From positions 186,001 through 250,000 of the forward strand of contig JALCMP010000001.1 in assembly GCA_022648545.1 (NCBI GenBank): a DNA stretch of 64,000 bases, in the 5' to 3' direction. The position numbers were made by a program, and so were the translations under genes. This DNA is from Bacteroidales bacterium. Lineage in GTDB: Bacteria; Bacteroidota; Bacteroidia; Bacteroidales; UBA932. Below, one piece after another: positions 36,178 through 45,157 of this stretch. Positions within the stretch are counted from its first letter, which is position 1; each line of letters begins with the position of its first letter. The notes beneath the pieces were generated by a model that worked only from the letters and a program-made list of their open reading frames with translations, did no database searches and was not told where the DNA came from.

Positions 36178-37305
36178 TTATTTTCCATAAAGTGAGATTT
36201 CGGCAATGTTGGTAATAGGAGATCTGTTGCTGTCCGGCAGTAAAATTTTCAAATATCTTTTAGTCGTTACACCGGGATCGGGAATATCCATGGTAAGCAG
36301 ATCTCCGGAAACAAACATTCCTTCGGAGATCTCAACCCAGGAAGAATCATCAGTGTAATCATCGCTGGTCCAATACTGGACAGATCTGGAATCGGAACAT
36401 GCAGGCCTTCTCCATGTATCTATCTTGCAAATCTTTTTGGGAGAAGTCAAATCTATGACGGCCCAGTGGGGTAACGGTGCAAGGCTTCCGCTATATTGAG
36501 AATGCCACCAGTTGTTGAGATCTCCATCAATCAGGGTTTCTACACCACCTCCGTCGCCAGCTTCCTGATCGGAATAATCCACAATCTTCCAATCCGACTT
36601 ATCATACTCATATATCGAAGGGAAAGGTGTATCGCATTTTTGCCAGGCTACGGCAAAAGTATCTATCGCGGTTTTTTCAGGAAGATATAACGAGCGATAA
36701 GAAAAAGACGAGCCTGCCTTAACGTCGGGACACAATATTTCCCTGCTCTCGGCCGCCATGCTCAACTGCAAGGTATCGCCTTTCCCAGATAAATAACGGA
36801 TCTGAATTCCGGCAAGAGTCTCCGCGGCAGCGAACCATTCTATTTTTCCGCCTTTATCTGAAATAGAAACATTTTTTATTTTCCGTTGCAGCAGGGTCTT
36901 CTGGAAATTATCCCCGTAAGAAGTACTTGCTCCGGTAGATGTCAGTGATATATTACCGTATTTGTCTCTTGTGTACACATCAAACGTATATGACCTTTCT
37001 GGTAAATTAGTAAATAGTACCTCCGAACTATCTGTGCCCGTATCCGGATTTACAGGAATAATAAGAGAATCGGCTCCGTTATTCCAAAACACATCCACAG
37101 ATTTAACATTGGGAGAATTATAAAGCCAATAACGAAACATTATTTCTCCCTTGCCGGGAAGAAAGGCGATCGAATCAAGCTTTGGGGCATAAATTATTTC
37201 TCCTCCCTCGGTATACTTGCCATGAATACTCATCATATCCTCGCAAGATGCAGATAGGAGTAATATCCCAACAAATATGATAATATTATATATTATTTTT
37301 TTCAT
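36178..37305 (-). CDS. DUF4998-type surface lipoprotein with F5/8 C module (PUL 2)
   Basis: 375 residues from ATG 37305 (an upstream TTG is less likely). The lipoprotein signal is IIYNIIIFVGILLLSASC. The N-terminal two thirds (residues 25-220) are beta-rich repeats of the DUF4998 type (IMFRYWLYNSPNVKSVDVFWNNGADS, LPERSYTFDVYTRDKYGNIS). The C-terminal 140 residues form an F5/8-type C (discoidin) module (LIDGDLNNWWHSQYSG, HWAVIDLTSPKKICKIDTWRR, ending ITNIAEISLYGK), which often binds glycans. It sits between the DUF4959-type lipoprotein and GH27, so a surface glycan-binding role is likely (inference). Confidence 0.8.
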   Translation of the reverse strand: MKKIIYNIIIFVGILLLSASCEDMMSIHGKYTEGGEIIYAPKLDSIAFLPGKGEIMFRYWLYNSPNVKSVDVFWNNGADSLIIPVNPDTGTDSSEVLFTNLPERSYTFDVYTRDKYGNISLTSTGASTSYGDNFQKTLLQRKIKNVSISDKGGKIEWFAAAETLAGIQIRYLSGKGDTLQLSMAAESREILCPDVKAGSSFSYRSLYLPEKTAIDTFAVAWQKCDTPFPSIYEYDKSDWKIVDYSDQEAGDGGGVETLIDGDLNNWWHSQYSGSLAPLPHWAVIDLTSPKKICKIDTWRRPACSDSRSVQYWTSDDYTDDSSWVEISEGMFVSGDLLTMDIPDPGVTTKRYLKILLPDSNRSPITNIAEISLYGK

Positions 37306-37338
37306 ATCAATTCTATCAAAATTATATTCATTCAATCT

Positions 37339-38511
37339 TTATTCCTCGGCAGCTCCATACAATGTAACTTCGGCAGGATGAGTAAAAGTAGAACCTTCCC
37401 ACGTATCAATTATCTTTATGCGTACATACCTTACGGGAGGTTGATTCAGATCGAAAACGAATTCATGACCGGCCTTTAATGCAGCCATATCTTCATCAGT
37501 ATTCGTATCTACCGGGGACCCCGACGGCTTGATTATAGTACAATGCATTATCCAGGTCCAATCGTCCCAATCGCCGTCCTGACTCGGCCTGTTCTGACAA
37601 CCGTAGACTTCAAAATTTTTGGGATTACCCCAACAGAACGGTTCGTCCTGTCGCTGATACATAACCAGACGACTCAACTTTGCCGTTTCACCCAAATCGA
37701 TCGTAAAGGAAGCAGGCAAAGAGGAAGACGAGGTGTGTCCGTACGTCGATATATCATCATCTATTAAATAAGCCTCCGCCCCATCGAAATTCGTAAAATT
37801 AGCATCGCTTCCCAGTTTCATTATCGACATTCTACTCTTGTCCAGCTTTTCTTCATATAAAGGAACGATCTCTTTTCCGGGAGGATAGATCGTATCTGAG
37901 ACATTCCCCCAATTATCCATTACCAGTGCTGCAAACACACGCGGTTCTGGTTTGAAACCGTGAAGCATATGTTTTACCGAATCGGATTGGGACGTAATGA
38001 TCTTCATGGTCTTAAGACTTCCCGTTGAGTCCTGGGCCATAAAATCAAATGTCAATGCACTTTTATCCTTATTAAACCAACTGAACTGGGCACCGCCAAA
38101 CGATCTCTCTATCTTTACGGTTTTTGAGACTTTGTTAAGGGATGATTCAAGGGGTGTAAAGGAAACAGCCACAGGGTCTGAAATTTCTTGTGCCCGGTTA
38201 ATGGAATAAAGTTTTACGATATGCTCGTCAACGTCATTATAACCTTCCAGCTTTATTTTATTTTCATATAGGGAAGATGTCACCTCATATGTTTTTTTAT
38301 TCGTAAGAGTATAAACGCCCTTTACGGCAAGCAGGTCTTCCTCGTCGGGGATACGATACGAAATCAAAACACCTCCGGCAATAGCTTGTGTCTTTATATC
38401 GGTTACCTTTTGTGGTTTTCCCATACTTTCGGAAATAGGTTTGAGTTTCTTTTCCGAGCATGAAGATGCGAACGCCATAAATGCCGTCAATACTAATATT
38501 ATTTTTTTCAT
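37339..38511 (-). CDS. DUF4959/DUF5126/DUF5000-type surface lipoprotein (PUL 2)
   Basis: 390 residues with lipoprotein signal MKKIILVLTAFMAFASSC. The order of domains is DUF4959 (residues 25-125; GGVLISYRIPDEEDLLAVKGVYTL, LYENKIKLEGYNDVDEHIVKLYSINR), DUF5126-like (130-220; FGGAQFSWFNKDKSALTFDFM, ALVMDNWGNVSDTIYPPG) and DUF5000/F5-8-C-like (230-388; AEAYLIDDDISTYGHTSSSS, TIDLGETAKLSRLVMYQR, HPAEVTLYGA). Such proteins regularly follow susD and are taken as surface glycan-binding proteins. Gene spacing is 33-37 bases on both sides. Confidence 0.85.
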   Translation of the reverse strand: MKKIILVLTAFMAFASSCSEKKLKPISESMGKPQKVTDIKTQAIAGGVLISYRIPDEEDLLAVKGVYTLTNKKTYEVTSSLYENKIKLEGYNDVDEHIVKLYSINRAQEISDPVAVSFTPLESSLNKVSKTVKIERSFGGAQFSWFNKDKSALTFDFMAQDSTGSLKTMKIITSQSDSVKHMLHGFKPEPRVFAALVMDNWGNVSDTIYPPGKEIVPLYEEKLDKSRMSIMKLGSDANFTNFDGAEAYLIDDDISTYGHTSSSSLPASFTIDLGETAKLSRLVMYQRQDEPFCWGNPKNFEVYGCQNRPSQDGDWDDWTWIMHCTIIKPSGSPVDTNTDEDMAALKAGHEFVFDLNQPPVRYVRIKIIDTWEGSTFTHPAEVTLYGAAEE

Positions 38512-38548
38512 ATTCTCATATTTTTATTCTTCACATAAAAAGACAATC

Positions 38549-40462
38549 CTACCAGCCCGGATTCTGTACGAGATTCGGATTCTTAATTATATCGGCATCC
38601 GGAACAGGAGCGAAATAATTCTTCATGGAAAAAGTCTGATTATAAATGGTAGTTACCGTATAATAATCATTTACATCCGAGCGGGATACATCCCAGCCCT
38701 TTACAGGTCCGTTCAATTCCTTTATAGCCGTTTTCCATCGTCTGCAGTCCCAGTAATAAGAACATTCGCAGGCCAGCTCTATTCCTCTTTCCCTATGTAT
38801 TATTTCCCTCATTCCTGCCTTTGTAGATGGTTTTTGGGGATAAATTGAATGTTCTCTCCAGCTTTCAACTACACCCTTCAGGCCCGCTCTTTTACGTATC
38901 ATATCTATATATTTATAAACTTCGGCATCAGGAGCCTCCTTCTCTTCATTAAGAGCTTCTGCATAATAAAGTAGCAAATCGGCATAACGCATCTCTGGAA
39001 AAGGATAACTTTCATAAGTCAGGGAATTTGCATCCCTGTATGTCGTATTTACGGAAACCAGCTTCTTGGGCCAGTAACCGGTAACATTATAATTCCCGGG
39101 ATTAAATATGGAAGAATACTCTCCGAAACGATCTTTGGGATACATACAGTCCGCATCATTATCCGGTTCGTTCTTATAAGAATTGCCGTACCATTTTCCT
39201 CTGTCGAATCCGAGTGAAGAATAAAACCGCGGTTCCCTGTCGAAATTTAAAGCGGCTGTCTGTTCTCTCTCCTGTATATAATATCTGTGCTCCTTATCTC
39301 CTGTTCGCAGAGAATACCGGTCTGCATAATCATAATCCGGATCTTCGTCAATAGGCACTCCGTTCCGTGAATAAAATTTCTCCACAACATTAAGAGGCAC
39401 GCTCATTTTACCCGAAGACGTCTCGCTGTTGGCATGTTCCAGCCTTGGAATACACGGTCCCTGTAATCCTCCGCTAACCAAATATGAAGAATTGCACCAT
39501 ATTATTTCGGGATTCCATCGTTCGCTTATCGAACTTCGAAGCATATTTACAATTCTGGTAGAATCGGACATAGACTTGGCCGTAACATAATCGTCCATCT
39601 GATACAATCTTATACCACACTTATTACAAACGACTATTGCCGAATCGCATGCATCGGCCGCATTCGTCCATCTTTGCGGATCATATTTCTGGTTGAAAAA
39701 CGGTTTGCCATCGTGATCCAGAAAATTATTGTAATCGGTATTCCCGTTGAAAAGCGGACTTGCCCAGAACATAAGGACTCTGGCTTTTATGGCATAAGCC
39801 GCCGGTTGCGTGAATCGCCCCAGTTCGGTAGTACGATTTTCGACCTGCATGGGAAGAGCCTTACTGTCTATAACTTCATCTATCAGCTGAACTATATAAG
39901 TAAACGTATCATCGACATCTTCTCTATAAGTTCTAACGCTTTGTGTGGATTCATTTATAGGAATATTCTCCTTTAGAGTGCAGACCGGTCCGTAGTAAGC
40001 GAGCAAATAAAAATGAAGATACGCCTTTATCAATTTTACTTCGGCTACCATCCGGTTCCTTTCATATGTTTCCAGATCTTTTACCTTCTCTATATTTTCA
40101 AGAAAAGTATTGCAGTTCCTTATGCCGGCATACAAACTACGTACATATGTGCCGGTCCCTCCCCAATAATTTATAAGAGCTTCGGTAGGACTGTCGTTTC
40201 CTCTGGCAAATTCCATCCCATTTCTGACGTCTTCCTTATTATATATCATTTCCATAGCTCCGAACATTCCCGGATTTTCATTCCAGCCCGCCGATTTAGG
40301 CATACCCCAATAACAGGTAGCCAGATACTTTTCCGCGGTATAACGATCCGAAAAAGCATTATCAAGAGTAGCCACATTATCGGGAATTACATTCAGATAA
40401 TCACAGGAAGAAAACAACCAAAGCGGCAGAATGAACAAAAAATATCTAATAATCTTTTTCAT
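38549..40462 (-). CDS. SusD/RagB-family lipoprotein (PUL 2)
   Basis: 637 residues with lipoprotein signal MKKIIRYFLFILPLWLFSSC. SusD landmarks are VIPDNVATLDNAFSDRYTAEKYLATCYW at the N-terminus, EVKLIKAYLHFYLLAYYGPV, AYAIKARVLMFWASPLFNG, FPEMRYADLLLYYAEALNEEKEA and HRERGIELACECSYYWDCRRWKTA. This is the longer SusD type often seen with DUF4959/DUF4998 lipoproteins. Partner of the SusC encoded 43 bases upstream. Confidence 0.95.
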   Translation of the reverse strand: MKKIIRYFLFILPLWLFSSCDYLNVIPDNVATLDNAFSDRYTAEKYLATCYWGMPKSAGWNENPGMFGAMEMIYNKEDVRNGMEFARGNDSPTEALINYWGGTGTYVRSLYAGIRNCNTFLENIEKVKDLETYERNRMVAEVKLIKAYLHFYLLAYYGPVCTLKENIPINESTQSVRTYREDVDDTFTYIVQLIDEVIDSKALPMQVENRTTELGRFTQPAAYAIKARVLMFWASPLFNGNTDYNNFLDHDGKPFFNQKYDPQRWTNAADACDSAIVVCNKCGIRLYQMDDYVTAKSMSDSTRIVNMLRSSISERWNPEIIWCNSSYLVSGGLQGPCIPRLEHANSETSSGKMSVPLNVVEKFYSRNGVPIDEDPDYDYADRYSLRTGDKEHRYYIQEREQTAALNFDREPRFYSSLGFDRGKWYGNSYKNEPDNDADCMYPKDRFGEYSSIFNPGNYNVTGYWPKKLVSVNTTYRDANSLTYESYPFPEMRYADLLLYYAEALNEEKEAPDAEVYKYIDMIRKRAGLKGVVESWREHSIYPQKPSTKAGMREIIHRERGIELACECSYYWDCRRWKTAIKELNGPVKGWDVSRSDVNDYYTVTTIYNQTFSMKNYFAPVPDADIIKNPNLVQNPGW

Positions 40463-40505
40463 TTCAATCGAATTATATTTTATATATTATTTATCTATTG
40501 CATTA

Positions 40506-43500
40506 TTAGAGACCTATTGTAAGTCCTATATTATAAACACGCTGCAGGGGGTAACCAAGGCCGTTCCCTGCCATTTCCGGATCCCATAATTTGAACTTAC
40601 TAAAACAAAGCAAATTCGTTCCGCTTAAATATATACGTAGATTCTTAATGTACAGGTTGTTAACAATCTTTTTAGGAAATGTATAACCTAATTCAACGGA
40701 TTTCAACCGCAGGAAAGATCCATCTTCCATGAACCATGTACTCGTCTGACTATTATTGCTGACCGAATGATTTGACAAACGGGGCCATAATGCATAAGCG
40801 TTCCTGTTGTTTTCGGACCAGTGGCTGTCGGCGAAACATTTCAATACCTCATTTTCTCCTGTCAATTCATCATCTGAATTTCCATCTATAAAAGGAGTTA
40901 CTTCTCCCAAATTCAGCCAGAACGATTCCCTCGCCGACCCCTGAAAAAAGAAAGAAGCATCCAGCCCCTTATATCCCATCGACAAGCCGAAACCATAGAT
41001 AATCTCGGGAGTCGTAGGATAACCGATAGGCACCTTGTCCAGTTCGGAGATTTTTCCGTCACCGTTCACATCGCGGTATTTTATATCTCCCGCCATGTAT
41101 GTTCCGAACTGTACCGGAGAATTTCTCACTTCGGCATCGTCCACAAACAGACGTTCGGCTACATAACCCCATACTTGCGAAAGGGACTTTCCTTCCTTGG
41201 ACATCCATGGAGTTTTGGAATAATCGGGTTCCTCCCATTTCTTTACCTTGCTGGAAGCATATGTAAATGTTGCCCGCCCGGTCATCCAGAAATTGCTGCT
41301 GAAACTTTTTTCATAATTAAATTCACAATCCAGACCTCTGCTAACGGCTACACCGAGATTCGCCTTTACATCATCTATTACACCCATGGTAGAAGGCATA
41401 ACCCTGTCGAGCAAAATGTTCTTTCGCTTTTCATGGAACCATTCCATATTTGCGGAAAATCCATTGTTTAGAGTCAGTTCCACACCTACGTTGGTCTTAT
41501 ATGAAGTTTCCCATCCTATTTTGTCGTTGGCATATCTGGTAACATCTATTCCTCCGGGATTGTAGCTGATATTCGTTCCCCAGTTCACATCCCTTCGGGC
41601 ATTCATGTCCACCTGTGACAAATAATAGAATCTGTCATCATCGCTTCCTATGGCATCGTTACCCACCATTCCGTAGGTAAGCTTTATCTTGAATTGCTTA
41701 AAAACTTTCTTCAAAGGCTTGAAAAAAGACTCGTTCGACAACATCCAGGCGCCTCCAACCGAAGGGAAGAAGCCCCATCTGTGATTTTTGGAAAATCGTT
41801 CGGATCCGTTATACCCAAAATTGAATTCTCCGAAATAACGCTTATCATAATTATATGCGAAACGTCCTGCTATTCCCATATTTCGATTCGGAAGAGAAAG
41901 CTGCAGATTATTCGCTATGCCTGTTTTTTTCTGACGCATGGTATACACCAGCAACGCGGATATGGAATTTTTTCTTATCTCCCTGTTGTATTCCGCTGCG
42001 GTTTCAAGATAATAACTGGTATTTATATACCTCTGCCCCGGATTATAATCGATATACTCCTTCCCTTTGGCCTGATTAAGACAATTAAGCGTATAAGTAT
42101 TATTTATAAGATCATAACTACTTATATTATAAAAGAAAGGAGAATAATTTCTGTTTACGGAATATTCCGAATATCTGTCCATATTGAATAAAGCACGAAT
42201 CTTCAATCCTTTCAGCAGCATCCCTAGATCCTGTTTTATTTCGAATTGTGAAATGGTCGTATTTTTACTGTAATCCCTGTACCCCTTAAGACATTCCGCA
42301 TATGGATTTATATAATTGGCATCACCGTAATTACCGAAAAGTATATGATTTACGTAAGAAAACTGCCTGTCAGGTTCATAATAAGGTTTAAAAAGAACCG
42401 GATTGGCCTGCATTACTTTCCTGTACATATCGGATCCGCCGTCTATGGGTCCGGTATAATTATCGAACGTAGTACTTAAACGGAGAATCATTTCCGTAGT
42501 CGGAGTAACGTTTATATTAACATTCGAACGGACGGCATATTTCTTTAGATCTATATTCGAATTGAAATTATTTCGTTTATTCACTTTCAGATCGCCGTTG
42601 TCCCTTGAGAAATTAACAGAAACATAATACCGGGCCACTTTCCCTCCGCCGCTTATGTTCATGTTCGCACGTTGATTGGAAACCATATTCTTAAACATGG
42701 TCTTATACCAGTCAGTAGCCGGAAAGATGTTGGGATAAAGCCCTTTTTCCGTCATCATTATTTTTTCCTGACTGTAAAGCGACAGACCCAGAGGATCCCT
42801 CGTTTTTATGGATTCGTTCTGCATCCTCATATAAGTAACCGGATCGGCTATTTTTATTTTATCCGTAGGCACGGAAAAGGAATTTTCGATACGTATGTCA
42901 ACCTTTGCCTTCCCCTCGGTCCCTTCCCTTGTCGTTACGGAAATAACGCCGTTCGCACCTCGCGCACCATAAAGAGCGGTAGCGGTCGCATCTTTCATTA
43001 TAGAGAAACTTGCTATATCATCGGTGTTCAAACGGGCCAGATCGCTGGAATTCAGTTCCACTCCATCAATAAGAATAAGGGGATCCTTTTTAGATTCGGC
43101 CCCGAAAGTCGTTATTCCGCGAATAAAGAAACTCGCATTGTCTTCCCCGGGTTCGCCGCTTCTCTGATATGAGATAAGGCCGGCCACACGTCCGGCGAAG
43201 GCAGTGGTAAGATTGCTGCTGGGCACCTTAAGATCCTTCGGAGTTATGGTCTCTATCGAACCGAGGACGCTCTCCTTCTTCTGCTTGCCGAACGCTACGA
43301 ACGTAATATCCTTGAGTTCCTCGGACTTGGGTTCCATCCTTACATTAAGGATATTTCCCCGACCGACTTCAACGGTCTTGTCCTCCATTCCCATAAAAGA
43401 AAAAAGGAGCTTATCCCCTTCACATATATTACCAATTGAATAAGATCCGTCCACATCGGTAAGAACACCGCGGGTGGTGCCAACGACAACAATAGTAACG

Positions 43501-43694
43501 CCCGGCAGAGGATTATTTTCATTATCCAGGACTTTTCCCCTGACGGTCCTGCCTTTTTGCACTTTTTCGCTTCCCGCCATACAATAATCGGCGGCATATG
43601 CCGATGCCGGAAATAATACCGTGCACAACAGCACCGCCAATACACATTTGATTTTCAATAATTTGTAAAAATCATCCTTATCAATATAAATCAT
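40506..43694 (-). CDS. SusC/RagA TonB-dependent transporter without STN domain (PUL 2)
   Basis: 1062 residues. The signal sequence (CVLAVLLCTVLFPASAYAA) is followed directly by a carboxypeptidase-like domain (VRGKVLDNENNPLPGVTIVVVG), the plug (SFSIMKDATATALYGARGANGVISVTT) and the beta-barrel. No STN domain is present, in contrast to the SusCs of PULs 1 and 3, which agrees with the absence of fecR and ECF sigma genes here; this locus must be regulated differently. An 18-bp palindrome lies 173 bases upstream of the start. Confidence 0.95.
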   Translation of the reverse strand: MIYIDKDDFYKLLKIKCVLAVLLCTVLFPASAYAADYCMAGSEKVQKGRTVRGKVLDNENNPLPGVTIVVVGTTRGVLTDVDGSYSIGNICEGDKLLFSFMGMEDKTVEVGRGNILNVRMEPKSEELKDITFVAFGKQKKESVLGSIETITPKDLKVPSSNLTTAFAGRVAGLISYQRSGEPGEDNASFFIRGITTFGAESKKDPLILIDGVELNSSDLARLNTDDIASFSIMKDATATALYGARGANGVISVTTREGTEGKAKVDIRIENSFSVPTDKIKIADPVTYMRMQNESIKTRDPLGLSLYSQEKIMMTEKGLYPNIFPATDWYKTMFKNMVSNQRANMNISGGGKVARYYVSVNFSRDNGDLKVNKRNNFNSNIDLKKYAVRSNVNINVTPTTEMILRLSTTFDNYTGPIDGGSDMYRKVMQANPVLFKPYYEPDRQFSYVNHILFGNYGDANYINPYAECLKGYRDYSKNTTISQFEIKQDLGMLLKGLKIRALFNMDRYSEYSVNRNYSPFFYNISSYDLINNTYTLNCLNQAKGKEYIDYNPGQRYINTSYYLETAAEYNREIRKNSISALLVYTMRQKKTGIANNLQLSLPNRNMGIAGRFAYNYDKRYFGEFNFGYNGSERFSKNHRWGFFPSVGGAWMLSNESFFKPLKKVFKQFKIKLTYGMVGNDAIGSDDDRFYYLSQVDMNARRDVNWGTNISYNPGGIDVTRYANDKIGWETSYKTNVGVELTLNNGFSANMEWFHEKRKNILLDRVMPSTMGVIDDVKANLGVAVSRGLDCEFNYEKSFSSNFWMTGRATFTYASSKVKKWEEPDYSKTPWMSKEGKSLSQVWGYVAERLFVDDAEVRNSPVQFGTYMAGDIKYRDVNGDGKISELDKVPIGYPTTPEIIYGFGLSMGYKGLDASFFFQGSARESFWLNLGEVTPFIDGNSDDELTGENEVLKCFADSHWSENNRNAYALWPRLSNHSVSNNSQTSTWFMEDGSFLRLKSVELGYTFPKKIVNNLYIKNLRIYLSGTNLLCFSKFKLWDPEMAGNGLGYPLQRVYNIGLTIGL

Positions 43695-43866
43695 CAGCAG
43701 ATTTTTATAATTGTATTACTTTATTATTTTAATGAATCATATTACTTTTCTCTCACTATGAGAAAAAGGCATAATCTACCATCTTCACCATCTTACAAAA
43801 ACATATAAAACAGTGATTATGTATTACTTACCAACCACAGCCACTAAAACGGCAAATGATTATACG

Positions 43867-43884
43867 GAGTATAGACCTATACTC
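43867..43884. promoter_or_regulatory. Perfect palindrome upstream of PUL 2 (candidate operator)
   Basis: GAGTATAG-AC-CTATACTC has perfect 8-bp arms with a 2-base spacer. It lies in the 251-base gene-free stretch between susC of PUL 2 and the small gene ending at 43946. The stretch is A/T-rich and otherwise featureless. Confidence 0.45.
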
Positions 43885-43945
43885 AACAATAGATTTTCAA
43901 ACGAAGAATTTCAAATTTCATAATCATAATAATTTAAGTTAAAGT

Positions 43946-44356
43946 TTAATCGTTTATTGCAACCCTGTTATAGATTTGCTCAAATGAAAAAAGTACGTCC
44001 GCCCACTGTAAAACTGTAACATGCCTGTAACTAGCAACCAGACGGTCACTGACATAGACATCAACATTACAATCGTCCCCGAGATTTACTACCAGTTTCA
44101 TAACGTCCCCGAACAGCTGATAAATGCATCCCTCTTCATTATCATACCTGGTCCGGATAATTGAACTATTGCCCTTAGGTGTTTGCGTTCCGAAATACAG
44201 CAGGCCTCCGCGCTCTATAGCCGCCGATCTGAGTAGATTTGCGTGCGAAGAATTAACCTTATATGTTAAAGCCCTGTTCAGTTCGTTGCGTGAACACCTG
44301 AAAGTTTTAGACAATTCTCTCCTGACCTCAAAAGGCAATAAAATTTGCTTGTCCAT
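43946..44356 (-). CDS. Small hypothetical protein with putative N-terminal HTH
   Basis: 136 residues, no signal peptide or membrane segment. The first 50 residues (EVRRELSKTFRCSRNELNRAL, then NSSHANLLRSAAIERGG) look like a helix-turn-helix of the kind found in short Bacteroidales DNA-binding proteins; this is pattern recognition, not a firm family match. The remainder is predicted beta-rich (GCIYQLFGDVMKLVVNLGDD, DVYVSDRLVASYRHV). It is divergent from an S24-type repressor with 97 bases between starts and shared inverted repeats, which suggests joint control. Confidence 0.55.
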   Translation of the reverse strand: MDKQILLPFEVRRELSKTFRCSRNELNRALTYKVNSSHANLLRSAAIERGGLLYFGTQTPKGNSSIIRTRYDNEEGCIYQLFGDVMKLVVNLGDDCNVDVYVSDRLVASYRHVTVLQWADVLFSFEQIYNRVAIND

Positions 44357-44386
44357 AATTGATTTGCAATTATTTTCCGTAAATTA

Positions 44387-44407
44387 GTTGCAATGTTGCT
44401 ATGCAAC
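44387..44407. promoter_or_regulatory. Candidate operator between the HTH gene and the S24 repressor
   Basis: GTTGC-TAT-GCAAC (44395-44407) is a perfect 5-bp inverted repeat, preceded by GTTGCAAT (44387-44394) and, further left, TTGCAAT (44364-44370). The cluster lies in the 97-base divergent intergenic region, where a repressor would block both promoters. Confidence 0.45.
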
Positions 44408-44453
44408 CCCAACACAAACTCATGTACACAAATGTGCAAAATATTTCGCCAAT

Positions 44454-45140
44454 ATGCAAGAAAATAAACAAAAAGTTTCGCCTATCAAACAAAGAATATT
44501 GGAATTTGCAAAAACTTTATACATAAGCAAAAGGTCATTTTACAAGTCCGTAGGTATCTCAAGAGGGACATTGGAAACAAATACCGGCATTACGGAAGAA
44601 GTAATGGCGAAATTCATAGCCGCCTATCCCGAAGTATCCGTAGAATGGTTAATAGAAGGGACTGCCCCTATGTTGAAAACACCCGGAGGCAGTCATTCGA
44701 AATCGCGGGGAGATATAACCGGATATGCTAAAGCCGGCTTTGCGGGCATACCTTTGATTCCGGCAGATGCGGCTGAAGAAATCCTGTCGGGAAAAGGATC
44801 ACGGGAAATTCTGGGAGAAGCCCGATGCGAACACTACACGATACCGGCCTTCAAGGGGGCCGAATTTCTCATAAGGGTTAAGGAAGAATCCATGGAACCC
44901 AAATACTATCCCGGAGACATCATAGCATGCAGACATATTAAGGAAGACACCTTCTTCCAATGGAACAAGGTGTACATTATCAGCACATCGCAGGGCCTCC
45001 TTATAAAAAGGATACGTAAGGGCAGCGACAGCGGGCATTTAATGCTGATATCCGAAAACACAGATTATTCCGCCTTTGAAATATCAATAAAGGAAATTGA
45101 TTCTCTGGCCCTGGTTCTGGGAATAATAAGAGCAGAATAA
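44454..45140 (+). CDS. S24/LexA-like repressor with N-terminal HTH
   Basis: 228 residues from ATG 44454; upstream in-frame codons have no plausible start other than TTG. Residues 8-70 form an XRE-like helix-turn-helix (SKRSFYKSVGISRGTLET, ending SVEWLIEGTAPML). The C-terminal peptidase S24 domain has the catalytic Ser in VKEESMEPKYYPGD and the Lys in LLIKRIRKG; the Ala-Gly pairs in GYAKAGFAGIP are the place where LexA/CI-like repressors cut themselves. It is a phage-repressor-like regulator possibly responding to DNA damage, but no prophage genes are nearby. Confidence 0.85.
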   Translation: MQENKQKVSPIKQRILEFAKTLYISKRSFYKSVGISRGTLETNTGITEEVMAKFIAAYPEVSVEWLIEGTAPMLKTPGGSHSKSRGDITGYAKAGFAGIPLIPADAAEEILSGKGSREILGEARCEHYTIPAFKGAEFLIRVKEESMEPKYYPGDIIACRHIKEDTFFQWNKVYIISTSQGLLIKRIRKGSDSGHLMLISENTDYSAFEISIKEIDSLALVLGIIRAE

Positions 45141-45157
45141 AAAAATGGCGGTTCTTG

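Noticed and set aside
43819-43923. Plus-strand 34-codon frame (MYYLPTTATKTANDYTEY...) in the gap before PUL 2
   Set aside because: No ribosome binding sequence, no recognisable family, and it contains the regulatory-looking palindrome; more likely non-coding.
42000-44000. CRISPR array or other spaced direct repeats
   Set aside because: No regularly spaced repeats were found here or elsewhere in the window; repeated motifs in SusC genes are conserved protein segments.
44454-45140. Prophage remnant around the S24 repressor
   Set aside because: No integrase, structural or lysis genes and no attachment-site-like repeats were seen on either side.
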